DNA of 44,191 nt, taken from Clostridia bacterium. Lineage in GTDB: Bacteria; Bacillota; Clostridia; Christensenellales; Aristaeellaceae. The DNA lies in the NCBI GenBank assembly GCA_017463245.1, contig JAFTPN010000005.1, positions 1 through 44,191 of the forward strand, given 5' to 3'. The translations under genes were made by a program, and so were the position numbers. Below are positions 1 to 7,648 of the stretch, piece by piece. The notes under the pieces are model-generated. The model saw nothing but the letters and a program-made list of their open reading frames with translations, had not been told where the DNA came from and did no database searches. The stretch's first letter is position 1. Each line of letters begins with the position of its first letter.

Positions 1-128
1 TGCTTGACAAGGCCGCGCAGGTCTTCCACCTCTGCCTGAAGCTCGATCAGCTCCTGCTCCCTTCTGCCCAGCAGCGCATGGAGCTTCTGGCGGTCGGCGG
101 GATAGCGCTTCTTTTTCTTTTCGGTCAT
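1..128 (-). CDS. Small charged coiled-coil protein, partial (C-terminus outside window)
   Basis: Reading from an ATG at 128 with an AAGGAGG ribosome site just upstream gives at least 42 residues beginning MTEKKKKRYPADRQK. The visible part is lysine-rich at the start, then heptad-like with Leu, Glu and Gln, so a short coiled coil is likely. Related ICEs have a small DUF4315-type protein directly downstream of the CD1108-type hydrolase. Position and composition fit that, but too little sequence is present to assign it. It follows the NlpC/P60 gene by 9 bases and is probably in the same transcript. Confidence 0.55.
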   Translation of the reverse strand, partial: MTEKKKKRYPADRQKLHALLGRREQELIELQAEVEDLRGLVK

Positions 129-137
129 GGTTCCTCC

Positions 138-836
138 TTAATCAAGTGGCAGGCGGCCAAAGCCATACAGTCGCTTGGACCATTTTTCGCTTTTGAGATC
201 GGCAAAACCGACCGGGTCGCCTGCGTGAATCATCATGTCGTTGCCCACATAGATGCCTACATGGGTGATGCCTTTGACATCTGCGCCCATCGTTTTCTCG
301 AAAAAAACGAGATCGCCGGGGCGCGCGTCTTGTTTACTGACATCGCTGCACAGGGAGTAGAGCCCATTGGCGCCCATCCGTCCTACATCGCACACGCCGG
401 AGTTGTTAAAGACCCAGCAAACATAACCGGAGCAGTCAAAGCCGGTATCGGGATTGCTGGCACCGTATACATAGGGATAGCCGATGTACTTCTCGGCCTC
501 GACCATCAGGGAGAGGAAATCGGGATCGGCCCGAAGAAGCTGCTCGGGAATGGTGTAGTTGACCAGCTTGTACTTGGACTGCACGCCATGGATTTTGACG
601 TTGGTTTTGCCCACCGAGGAAATGACGGGGATGTGATCGTCTTCAACACCCATGAAATACTGCGGATCTTCCAGAATCACGGACTCGCCATTCCAGTTGT
701 CCATATCAAAGGCGCTTGAATCCTCCGCCGCAGCACCCCGAACGGAGAGAAACAGGGAAAGCAGGAACAGCGCTGCGATGGCAGCGATCACCTGGCGGAT
801 GATGGTAACGATGTGATTTGAGGGATTTCGATTCAT
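138..836 (-). CDS. Secreted NlpC/P60 (C40) peptidoglycan hydrolase, short paralogue
   Basis: The protein has 232 residues from the ATG at 836, chosen because an AAAGGAG site lies about 13 bases upstream; an in-frame extension to 893 has no ribosome site. Residues 1-35 form a signal peptide or membrane anchor (IAALFLLSLFLSVRGAAAE). An NlpC/P60 domain fills the C-terminal half, with the catalytic Cys in FDCSG near residue 134, the His in THVGIYVG and a third polar residue in MIHAGDP. It should cleave cell-wall peptides outside the membrane during transfer. The catalytic domain is closely similar to the C-terminal domain of the 912-2885 gene directly upstream, so the pair looks like a tandem partial duplication. 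Confidence 0.88.
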   Translation of the reverse strand: MNRNPSNHIVTIIRQVIAAIAALFLLSLFLSVRGAAAEDSSAFDMDNWNGESVILEDPQYFMGVEDDHIPVISSVGKTNVKIHGVQSKYKLVNYTIPEQLLRADPDFLSLMVEAEKYIGYPYVYGASNPDTGFDCSGYVCWVFNNSGVCDVGRMGANGLYSLCSDVSKQDARPGDLVFFEKTMGADVKGITHVGIYVGNDMMIHAGDPVGFADLKSEKWSKRLYGFGRLPLD

Positions 837-911
837 GATCAATGGGATACTCCTTTCATATCTGTGCATGGAAATGGAGCCCTGCGGATGCAAGGCCCCT
901 TGTATCGATCA

Positions 912-2885
912 TCAGTTGGGTACTCGTCCAAACGAGTGGAAATGCGTCTGCCAATAGGCATCGCTGAGATCGGCATAGCCGATGGGGTTTCCGCAGTGCA
1001 GCATCATCCCGTTGCCCACATAGATGCCGCAATGCGTGATTCCGGCGACATCCGCGCCCATCGTCCCCTCAAAGAACACGATGTCTCCGGGCTGCGCCTG
1101 GTCATCCGGCACAGTGCGGCACAGGCTGCGCAGCCCCTTGGCCCCCAGCCTGCCGGTGTTGTAAACGCCGCTGTTCGTGAATACATACGAGACAAAGCCG
1201 GAGCAGTCAAAGCTGGTTTCCGGGCTTGCACCGCCCCAGACATACGGATAGCCAATGTACTTGGTCGCTTCCTCCATCATCGCGGCGAAAGAGGGATCGG
1301 CATCCAGGGTTTCCTGCGGAATGTCGTAGAGGGTTGGTTCGCGGAGTGGTACTGCATACGGATTGCCGGAGAAGATGCCCTCCATGTTACCATGCGTAGC
1401 CATGTACAGCGCGTACATGCCCATGGTGTGATGGCTCATGCTGACAACCGGCAGATGGGATAAGTTCTTGTTCTCCAGCTTCACGTTGCAGATGCTGTAC
1501 GCATAGGGCACCTGCACGTCATAGGTGTAGGTTTCGGTGTGCTGCTGCCCGGTGACGGGGTCGGTCACGATGCGTGTGCCGGTTCTCGATTCTGTCCGAT
1601 ATCGGGTTTCCGTTGAAACAGTCTGCGTGACAACGTATTGGAGATCGAAGTATTTCTCGATCACCGGATAAGCGGTGTCCAGCGTCCACTCCTGTCCGTC
1701 GTAATACGCGGAAATGATGGCGATGAGCACATAGGGATCATGCCAGATTTCATCGGCATCGACATGGTATTCGTCATAGCCGGGGTGGTACTGCTCGTAG
1801 CGATCCATTTCATCCTGAAGCTCCCGCTCCTTGGCGGCATAGGCGCGCTCCGCGGCGCGGACATCATCCTCCGTCGCCGGATAGGTGCCGATGATGAGCG
1901 ACTCCAGCACCGATTGCGCCAGCGGCGTACAGGATTGCAGGCTGCCCATGAGGATCAGCAGCATTGCGCACAGCAGAATGATCAGCAAGGAAGACGGATG
2001 GCTTTGGAAAACCTCCGCCATCCGTCCTGCGACATCACTCGCTCCGCGAACGGTCTTGCCCGTTGCGGTGGCGCTTTTCCCTGCATCGCTCACGGCGTTT
2101 CCGGCAGCCTTCATCGCGGCATATTCCTTGCGAATGGCCCGCTTTTGCTGCCAGCGAGAGAGCGGATTGCTGGTGAACTGCGGATTCTCCGCGCGATGTT
2201 TGGCCTCCAGATACCGGAGGTTGGCTTCATCCAGCGCACGTTCAGCCTTTTGCGCCTGCTTATAGGGGCGCAGCTTGTACGCGTGATAGGCGTGCTCGCC
2301 CATCTGCAAGGCGGAGGTGCTGAGCCTGTCGCCCTGCAGCACCGCGCTTACCGCAGCGTTGTCATCCTCATTGGCCTCTGCCAGCTGCTGGTGCAGCTGA
2401 TCGTGCGCCGATTCTATCGGACGCTGAACAGGATGCCGAAGACGGGAGGGCGGCTTCGCTTCGGTTTCCTCAAACCGGAGACGGAGTTTCTTTTTTCTGG
2501 CTCGGGGCGAAGAAGCATCACCCGCCTCGGCTACCGCCTGCGGAACAGGGGACGTGGGCGCAGGCGCTTTCCCTGAAGACTTTGATCTTGTGGGAGAGCG
2601 CCCATCCTTTGCTTCCTGCTTCTTTTGCAGAGAAGACGCAGAGGACGGCGCTACTGGTTCATGCAGTTCAGCCGCATCCGCATCACTCTGCTGCATGGCA
2701 TCCTGCTCGGTTTGAACCTCCTCGGCAGTCAGTTTCAGGCGGCGCGTTTTCAGCTTCTTTTTCGCCGCATCGTATCGGTCGGCAGCTTGTTCTGCCTTTT
2801 CGGCCTTGCGTGCCAGCTTCGGGTTTTCCAGCTCCTCCTTTGAGAAGCGAAGCCAGGGAGAGCCACGGTTATGGAGTTCATTCAA
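912..2885 (-). CDS. CD1108-type conjugation protein with transmembrane helix and C-terminal NlpC/P60 domain
   Basis: The protein has about 657 residues. The start is placed at a TTG at 2885, 8 bases after AGGAGG; the GTG at 2894 overlaps that ribosome site and is unlikely. In order it has a charged cytoplasmic region of about 300 residues rich in Lys, Glu, Ala and Pro, one membrane helix (SSLLIILLCAMLLILMGSL), an extracellular linker, and an NlpC/P60 peptidase domain with catalytic Cys (FDCSG, near residue 560), His (THCGIYVG) and MLHCGNP. This is the VirB1/Tcp-like wall hydrolase of Gram-positive type IV secretion, opening peptidoglycan around the channel. It starts 22 bases after virB4 ends, consistent with one operon. 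Confidence 0.92.
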   Translation of the reverse strand: MNELHNRGSPWLRFSKEELENPKLARKAEKAEQAADRYDAAKKKLKTRRLKLTAEEVQTEQDAMQQSDADAAELHEPVAPSSASSLQKKQEAKDGRSPTRSKSSGKAPAPTSPVPQAVAEAGDASSPRARKKKLRLRFEETEAKPPSRLRHPVQRPIESAHDQLHQQLAEANEDDNAAVSAVLQGDRLSTSALQMGEHAYHAYKLRPYKQAQKAERALDEANLRYLEAKHRAENPQFTSNPLSRWQQKRAIRKEYAAMKAAGNAVSDAGKSATATGKTVRGASDVAGRMAEVFQSHPSSLLIILLCAMLLILMGSLQSCTPLAQSVLESLIIGTYPATEDDVRAAERAYAAKERELQDEMDRYEQYHPGYDEYHVDADEIWHDPYVLIAIISAYYDGQEWTLDTAYPVIEKYFDLQYVVTQTVSTETRYRTESRTGTRIVTDPVTGQQHTETYTYDVQVPYAYSICNVKLENKNLSHLPVVSMSHHTMGMYALYMATHGNMEGIFSGNPYAVPLREPTLYDIPQETLDADPSFAAMMEEATKYIGYPYVWGGASPETSFDCSGFVSYVFTNSGVYNTGRLGAKGLRSLCRTVPDDQAQPGDIVFFEGTMGADVAGITHCGIYVGNGMMLHCGNPIGYADLSDAYWQTHFHSFGRVPN

Positions 2886-2906
2886 TTCAATCACCTCCTA
2901 GGAAAG

Positions 2907-5306
2907 TCACGACGCATTGACCTCCGTAGGCTTCGTCGTCATAATGCTGTACAGCTTGGTGTTCTTCGGGAACCGATCTTGGAACGGCAGAATGACGTTG
3001 CCGTAGAACAGCAGGCCCTCGCCTTCGCCGCTCTGGGTGACGTAGGACAGCTGATGCGGGGAAATGCCCAGCTTCTTCGCCAGAATCTCACGATCACCCG
3101 CCGCCTGGTTGAGCATGTAGATGTAGTCGGAGTTTTCAAAGATGTTCTCGATCTCCTGACTTGCCAACAAATCCTTGACGTTCTGCGTGATGCCCGTCGG
3201 AATGCCGCCCCACTTGCGGAATCTCTTCCAGATTTCCACGGAGTATGCCGCCGTCTGCTCTTCTTTGAGCAGCAAGTGGAACTCGTCCATGTAGTACCGG
3301 GTGGATTTACCCTCGGCACGGTTGGCGGTGACGCGGCCCCACACCTGATCCTGCACGATGAGCATTCCCAGCTTCTTGAGCTGCTTACCCAGCTCCTTGA
3401 TGTCGTAGCAGACCAGCCGGTTGTTCACATCCACGTTGGTGCGATGATTGAACACATTCAGGGAGCCGGTCACGTAGATTTCCAGCGCGGTCGCCAGCGT
3501 CTGCGCTTCCTTCTCCTCCTGCTCTCTCAGCGCGTTGTACAGATCCTCCAGAATGGGGATGTTCTCCGGCCTTGGGTCGCTCAGGTACGGTTGATAGATG
3601 ATGTGTACTGCGCGGTCGATGATGGTCTTTTCGATGGGCTGCAGTCCGTCGCGCCCGCCGACAATCAGCTCGCACAGCGACAGAATGAAATCGGACTTGA
3701 GCGCCAGCGGATTGTCATCGTCGCTGTAGTTGAGGTTGATATCCATCGGGTTGATGTAGCTGTTGCTGGTGGGCGAAATGCGGATCACCTGTCCACGGAA
3801 CGTGTTGACCAGCGGGAAATACTCGCCCTCGGGATCGCAGATGATGATGTCATCGTCTGTCAGCAGAACGACGTTGCAGATCTCGCGCTTTGCTGCGAAC
3901 GATTTGCCGGAACCCGGCGTGCCCAAAATCAAGCCGTTCGGATTCTTCAGCTTCTTGCGATCCACCATGATCAGGTTGTGGGACAGGGCGTTCAGCCCGC
4001 AATACAGCGCCTCGCCGCCGCTCTGGAACAGCTCCTGCGAGGTGAAGGGAATGAAAATCGCGGTGGACGAGGTCGTCAGACCGCGTTGAATTCTGATTTT
4101 GTTGAGGCCCAAAGGCAGACAGGATACCATGCCGTTTTCCTGCTGGAAGTCCAGCGGAACCAGCTGGCAGTTATGCTGCTGAGCAAGGCTCTGTGCCTGC
4201 TTGACGTTGAGGGCAAGCTGCTTCTTATTGTCCGCCGTATTCATCACCAGGAAGGTGATGAGGAACATGCGCTCGTTGCGGCTCTGCAAATCTTCCAGCA
4301 GCTTCTTCGCTTCGCCGCCGTAGGTGGCCAGATCGGACGGAATGATGTCCATGTCGTATCCGGCGCGGACAGCCTTCTTCTGCTCCTCGATCTTCATCTT
4401 ATCGAGGTCGGTGATCTTGCGTTTGACATCCCGGATGGCTGCCACCTGGTCGATGGCCTGAATGTGCAGGGACACGATGAGGCTGGATTCCATGGCGAGA
4501 AAATCCGCCAAGCAGCGGTCGTTGAGGTCAGAAGCCAGAATCGAAAAGAAACTGACTGCCGCCTGCTTCTTTCCCATGCCAAAGCTGCGCTTTTCGCGGA
4601 AGTCAAAGCTGGACGGCGCGATGAAGTCCTTGGTGGACAGGCCGGAGGGCGGCAGCCACTTCCAGTCAAAAATAAAAGGCGCCTGGGTGTCCATGTGGAA
4701 CATATCGTGCATGAGCTTCAGCCGATCCCGCCCGTCGAGTGGGGATGCCGCCACACCCAACCGCTTGAAGTTGTTCAGCAGATCGATCTCGATGCGTTCC
4801 AGCCTCGGTTTGGCGGTCTTGATGTTCTCCGCCTCGATACCGAAGGTGATGAATTTTGTCTTGGTCAGGCCGTTGTTGCCCTTGGCCTGCTGGTTTTGCA
4901 GCATTTCCGCATATTCGTGCCGGATTTCGTTGTTGCCGTCATCCCTGTCGGGAATCAGGATGCTCTGCTCAAAGGCTTCCGTGCTGGCCGTCAGGTCGAG
5001 AAACGAAAACTGAAGGTGGATGCTGCTGTCGAAATAGTTGAGGAAATCGCACCAGCCCTCGAAGATCGCCGTCTTGTCGTCGTTCTGCGCGAGCTGATAA
5101 TTGATGTCCTGAAACTGGATGGTCTTGGTGTAATACTGATCCGTGACGCGGCAGATGCCGTCCGGCCACATGCGCTGATAAGGAATGGTGTCCTGCGCAG
5201 TATGCGGCCCCTTTCTGCCCTTTTGCTGATTCCGGGCCATGAGCGCCTTGAGCTGCTGCTTTTCTGTGCGCGTCAGCTTGATCTTTTTAGTGGGGTGATT
5301 TGCCAT
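2907..5306 (-). CDS. virB4: VirB4-like conjugative transfer ATPase (CD1110 type)
   Basis: The 799-residue protein is full length for the family. The N-terminal half is the VirB4 structural domain. The C-terminal ATPase has a Walker A GTPGSGKS near residue 460, a nearby acidic strand IIICDPEGEYFPL, a Walker B-like YYMDEFHLLL, and a following TQNVKDLLAS helix. VirB4 powers assembly and substrate movement of the type IV channel at the inner face of the membrane. Its start overlaps the end of the PrgI gene by 20 bases, and a GGGAGGTG site precedes it, so translation is probably coupled. No frameshift or missing motif is seen. Confidence 0.96.
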   Translation of the reverse strand: MANHPTKKIKLTRTEKQQLKALMARNQQKGRKGPHTAQDTIPYQRMWPDGICRVTDQYYTKTIQFQDINYQLAQNDDKTAIFEGWCDFLNYFDSSIHLQFSFLDLTASTEAFEQSILIPDRDDGNNEIRHEYAEMLQNQQAKGNNGLTKTKFITFGIEAENIKTAKPRLERIEIDLLNNFKRLGVAASPLDGRDRLKLMHDMFHMDTQAPFIFDWKWLPPSGLSTKDFIAPSSFDFREKRSFGMGKKQAAVSFFSILASDLNDRCLADFLAMESSLIVSLHIQAIDQVAAIRDVKRKITDLDKMKIEEQKKAVRAGYDMDIIPSDLATYGGEAKKLLEDLQSRNERMFLITFLVMNTADNKKQLALNVKQAQSLAQQHNCQLVPLDFQQENGMVSCLPLGLNKIRIQRGLTTSSTAIFIPFTSQELFQSGGEALYCGLNALSHNLIMVDRKKLKNPNGLILGTPGSGKSFAAKREICNVVLLTDDDIIICDPEGEYFPLVNTFRGQVIRISPTSNSYINPMDINLNYSDDDNPLALKSDFILSLCELIVGGRDGLQPIEKTIIDRAVHIIYQPYLSDPRPENIPILEDLYNALREQEEKEAQTLATALEIYVTGSLNVFNHRTNVDVNNRLVCYDIKELGKQLKKLGMLIVQDQVWGRVTANRAEGKSTRYYMDEFHLLLKEEQTAAYSVEIWKRFRKWGGIPTGITQNVKDLLASQEIENIFENSDYIYMLNQAAGDREILAKKLGISPHQLSYVTQSGEGEGLLFYGNVILPFQDRFPKNTKLYSIMTTKPTEVNAS

Positions 5307-5664
5307 GAAGGATTCTCTTCACCTCCCGCCTTGTGCGGACGTTTTGGTCGATGGTTGCATAGAAGTTTTCGGTCTGGTACACCCGCATGCGGGGACGGAT
5401 GAAGCGCGCCTGAATATAGTGCTGCAGGAGCACCTCAAGCGGCTGACCATGCTGCTCATAGATAGCGAACATGAAGAACGGCATCATAGCCGCAATCATG
5501 ATCAGAGCAGCCATGCTGGGGCCCAAGGTGCCCTTGGTCAGAAAAAACAGGGGCACGCCGACGAGCGCACCCAGACTGAAGCAAAAGACCTGACGCTTGG
5601 TCAGGTTAAACAGGAACTTGGTTTTGACCCTTGTCAGGTCCTTGGGAACGGGCACATATGCCAT
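5287..5664 (-). CDS. PrgI family conjugative transfer membrane protein
   Basis: The protein has 125 residues from the ATG at 5664, which has AAGGAG 7 bases upstream; a 14-residue in-frame extension lacks a ribosome site. Two adjacent hydrophobic segments near residues 24-70 are separated by a short loop (FLTKGTLGP). This is the VirB3-like PrgI family that always precedes virB4 in these ICEs. It likely anchors VirB4 to the membrane. The C-terminal half is basic and cytoplasmic (RPRMRVYQTENFYATI). The gene overlaps virB4 by 20 bases. Confidence 0.93.
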   Translation of the reverse strand: MAYVPVPKDLTRVKTKFLFNLTKRQVFCFSLGALVGVPLFFLTKGTLGPSMAALIMIAAMMPFFMFAIYEQHGQPLEVLLQHYIQARFIRPRMRVYQTENFYATIDQNVRTRREVKRILHGKSPH

Positions 5665-5879
5665 GATGATTCTCCTTTCCTGCGGCAAAGGTGTTGCTGC
5701 TGCCAACTGCGATGAACAGACTGAAAGGGCATAGGCCGTCTTTGCGGCAGATGCTTGCCAGCCTGACTGCGGCTTCCCTGCCGCCTGGGTTTGCGCCTGC
5801 GCAGCACATTGTGCCGCTTCCGGTTTTGGCTTTCCGATGCATGGGCAGCAAATGCATGTTTTCTGGTGTTCTTGCTCAT
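5634..5879 (-). CDS. Possible small basic protein between trbL and prgI
   Basis: An 81-residue reading frame begins MSKNTRKHAFAAHASESQ. It has an AGGAG site 5-6 bases before its ATG and lies 19 bases downstream of the TrbL-like stop. It is rich in Arg, Lys, His, Gln and Ser, with no hydrophobic segment. It overlaps the start of the prgI gene by 31 bases in another frame. I recognise no family. The ribosome site argues for translation, but the low-complexity composition argues against a conserved fold; it could instead be a leader whose translation couples prgI to trbL. Confidence 0.35.
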   Translation of the reverse strand: MSKNTRKHAFAAHASESQNRKRHNVLRRRKPRRQGSRSQAGKHLPQRRPMPFQSVHRSWQQQHLCRRKGESSWHMCPFPRT

Positions 5880-5898
5880 GGTGTTCTCCTCATGCGGC

Positions 5899-6768
5899 TC
5901 AATGGGCGTTGAAGATGGACTTTGCGACGCTGCTGCTCTTGAACAGGGTGAAGCACAGCAGCACTGTATACCCGATGCACGTCCAGAGCGCCGTGCTCAC
6001 ATCGCTGTCCACGCTGATGTTCTGCACCAGCACTGCGTAAATGCCGACGCAGACCATGATGAGAAATGCCTGAAAGCCCAGCGCGAACAGGGAACGCAAG
6101 TAGTTCTGCCCCATCTGTCCCCACTCGCGGTTGACCATGGTCGCCATCGGGATGGGCGCAACCGAGGTGATCATGTAGATTTCGATCATGCGGCCATAGG
6201 TGATGATGAAGATGCAGATGCTCAGCGCCCAGGCGATGATGCCGATCAGGGAGGACTGGAACCACAGACCGAAAAGCGGCCCGATCTCCATGTCCATGAG
6301 CCGAGCTTCAATATCGCCCATCAGCTCGCTGACGTTCATCGCGGTGTCTCCAATAATCACGCCGGCTGCCTGGTTGACCACATGCTGCGCCACATCGAAC
6401 ACGCCCATGACAATGTTCCAGGTGTTCGTCACGATGAGCACTGCGGCGAAGGTCTTGAACACCCACTTGAAGAACAAGAACGTATCGAAGTCGTGCATGT
6501 TGTTGCGGTCAATCAGCATCTGGATCAACTCCAGGCACATGACGAAGGTGAGGATGATGCCGGCGATGGGAACCATGACGTTCTCGGACAGACTTTTGAT
6601 CATGCCGAAGATGCTGCCGTTCCAAGCCTGCGGTGAAGCGCCCACCGTTCCGGCGACATCCGCGACCTGCGAATTGATGCTGTCAAACAGCCCGGAAAGA
6701 TTGCTGACGACGCCGCTGACCAGCAGCTCTTTGAGCCACTCGGTAATCTTGTCCCAGATAAAGTTCAA
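5899..6768 (-). CDS. VirB6/TrbL-like conjugative transfer membrane protein (CD1112 type)
   Basis: The 289-residue protein starts at a TTG at 6768, 9 bases after GGAGG. It has an N-terminal amphipathic segment, then about five to six membrane helices: near VMVPIAGIILTFVMCLELI, WVFKTFAAVLIVTNTW, SLIGIIAWALSICIFIITY, SLFALGFQAFLIMVCVGIY and ALWTCIGYTVLLCFTLF. This is the polytopic channel component of the type IV apparatus. A conserved basic/aromatic loop (TSVAPIPMATMVNREWGQMG) links the later helices. It sits between Maff2 and PrgI as in related ICEs. Confidence 0.93.
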   Translation of the reverse strand: MNFIWDKITEWLKELLVSGVVSNLSGLFDSINSQVADVAGTVGASPQAWNGSIFGMIKSLSENVMVPIAGIILTFVMCLELIQMLIDRNNMHDFDTFLFFKWVFKTFAAVLIVTNTWNIVMGVFDVAQHVVNQAAGVIIGDTAMNVSELMGDIEARLMDMEIGPLFGLWFQSSLIGIIAWALSICIFIITYGRMIEIYMITSVAPIPMATMVNREWGQMGQNYLRSLFALGFQAFLIMVCVGIYAVLVQNISVDSDVSTALWTCIGYTVLLCFTLFKSSSVAKSIFNAH

Positions 6769-6787
6769 AGGAGCATCCCTCCTTGAT

Positions 6788-6815
6788 GCCCTCCCCCGGA
6801 AACCCGGGAGAGGGC
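6788..6815 (-). other. GC-rich hairpin between Maff2 and trbL genes
   Basis: GCCCTC (6788-6793) pairs with GAGGGC (6810-6815), with additional C/G pairing inside. No T tract follows on the minus strand, so it is not a simple terminator. It lies in the 67-base gap between the two genes and could stabilise or be processed in the transcript; that role is inference. Confidence 0.4.
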
Positions 6816-6835
6816 AAAAGACTGGTTGGTGTGCA

Positions 6836-7051
6836 TCAGCCGAACAGGCCGGAAAGCAGCGGAACGAGGGTCGTGCCGATCAGGGCCACGCCGCCGCCTG
6901 CCATGAGCTGCTTCATGCCCTGGGACTTCGCGCCGGGATTGTCATTTCCATAACCTTCGAGCAGGTTGATTACGCCCCAGATGCCAAGGCCAGCGCCGAT
7001 GGCGATCACGAGGGTCTGGAGAACGGTGATTGCAGAATTGAAAAAAGCCAT
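6836..7051 (-). CDS. Maff2 family small membrane protein
   Basis: The protein has 71 residues starting MAFFNSAITVLQTLVIAIG at the ATG at 7051, with GGAGG 6 bases upstream. It has two hydrophobic helices, around residues 8-28 and 47-70, linked by a charged loop (EGYGNDNPGAKSQGMKQ). The name of the family comes from this N-terminus. It is the VirB2/pilin-like small subunit always found between VirD4 and the VirB6-like protein in these elements. It begins 16 bases after the virD4 stop. Confidence 0.94.
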   Translation of the reverse strand: MAFFNSAITVLQTLVIAIGAGLGIWGVINLLEGYGNDNPGAKSQGMKQLMAGGGVALIGTTLVPLLSGLFG

Positions 7052-7067
7052 AGAATACCTCCGTATA

Positions 7068-7535
7068 TTATAAAAGGCCGCCATATCCGGCAGCCTGAAG
7101 CTGAGTCGTATCCGTCCATTCCTCAAGAAGCGCCTCATCATCCTGCGGGTTATCGCTTATGGATACCTCGAATGCCTCGTACTCTTCTTCCAGCCTGAGT
7201 TTCAGCTGGCGTGACAGGTACTTTTCGATGTCAAAGGCGTTCTTCTTATTGGAATCAGACAGATATTTGTAGTTGGGGTGACTGGTGATGTCGTACTTAT
7301 CCGACAGAAAGGGCCGGACGCCGCGCAGCTGGAGAATACACTTTCCTCCATCCATAACGGCGAGCTCGTCAACCGACATCAGGGCTTTGCCGAGCTTCTG
7401 GTAGTTCAGGCTGTGAGAAACCTCACGTCCGCGGCTTTCGCCGGTGTTATATGTGTCGATGGTTTCCTTGCCAAGCAGCTCCTCCATCTCCTTGAGTGTG
7501 CCTTTCTCCTTGCCGCCCAGAAACAGCAGCGTATC
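7068..7535 (-). CDS. virD4: VirD4-like coupling protein, 3' exon (after group II intron)
   Basis: This is the C-terminal 155 codons of the coupling protein. It opens with DTLLFLGGKEKGTLKEMEE directly at the intron 3' boundary and continues through the family's C-terminal region to a stop at 7068. Joined to the 5' exon at 10090-11475, the codons run TGC then GAT, giving the GNC-D junction expected in this family and a 617-residue protein with no frame change. Without splicing, VirD4 would be truncated after the ATPase core. An apparent longer reading frame extending to 7637 is read through intron sequence and has no meaning. Confidence 0.93.
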   Translation of the reverse strand, partial: DTLLFLGGKEKGTLKEMEELLGKETIDTYNTGESRGREVSHSLNYQKLGKALMSVDELAVMDGGKCILQLRGVRPFLSDKYDITSHPNYKYLSDSNKKNAFDIEKYLSRQLKLRLEEEYEAFEVSISDNPQDDEALLEEWTDTTQLQAAGYGGLL

Positions 7536-7591
7536 ATGAGGTAAGCTTTGGCTTATCCTCTGTAGTAGAGGACTTGCTTCCACTCCCTCCC

Positions 7592-7625
7592 AAACCGCAC
7601 GGACATCTCTCGATGTATGCGGCTT
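7592..7625 (-). ncRNA. Group II intron domain V catalytic hairpin
   Basis: The 34 nt fold into the textbook hairpin. A 9-bp lower stem contains the AGC catalytic triad (7624-7622) and a G-U pair. It is followed by a two-nucleotide CC bulge (7602-7601), a 5-bp upper stem and a GAGA tetraloop (7611-7608). All catalytic positions are intact, so the ribozyme looks functional. Confidence 0.93.
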
Positions 7626-7648
7626 TCCACTTATCATGGTTAACGGAA

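Noticed and set aside
2871-5402. 843-codon plus-strand open frame
   Set aside because: It is antisense to virB4, which has full family motifs; the product is His/Val/Gln-rich with no recognisable domain.
7536-7637. In-frame extension of the 3' virD4 exon as a separate gene starting at 7637
   Set aside because: The added codons are intron domains V and VI; the apparent start lies within the intron RNA.
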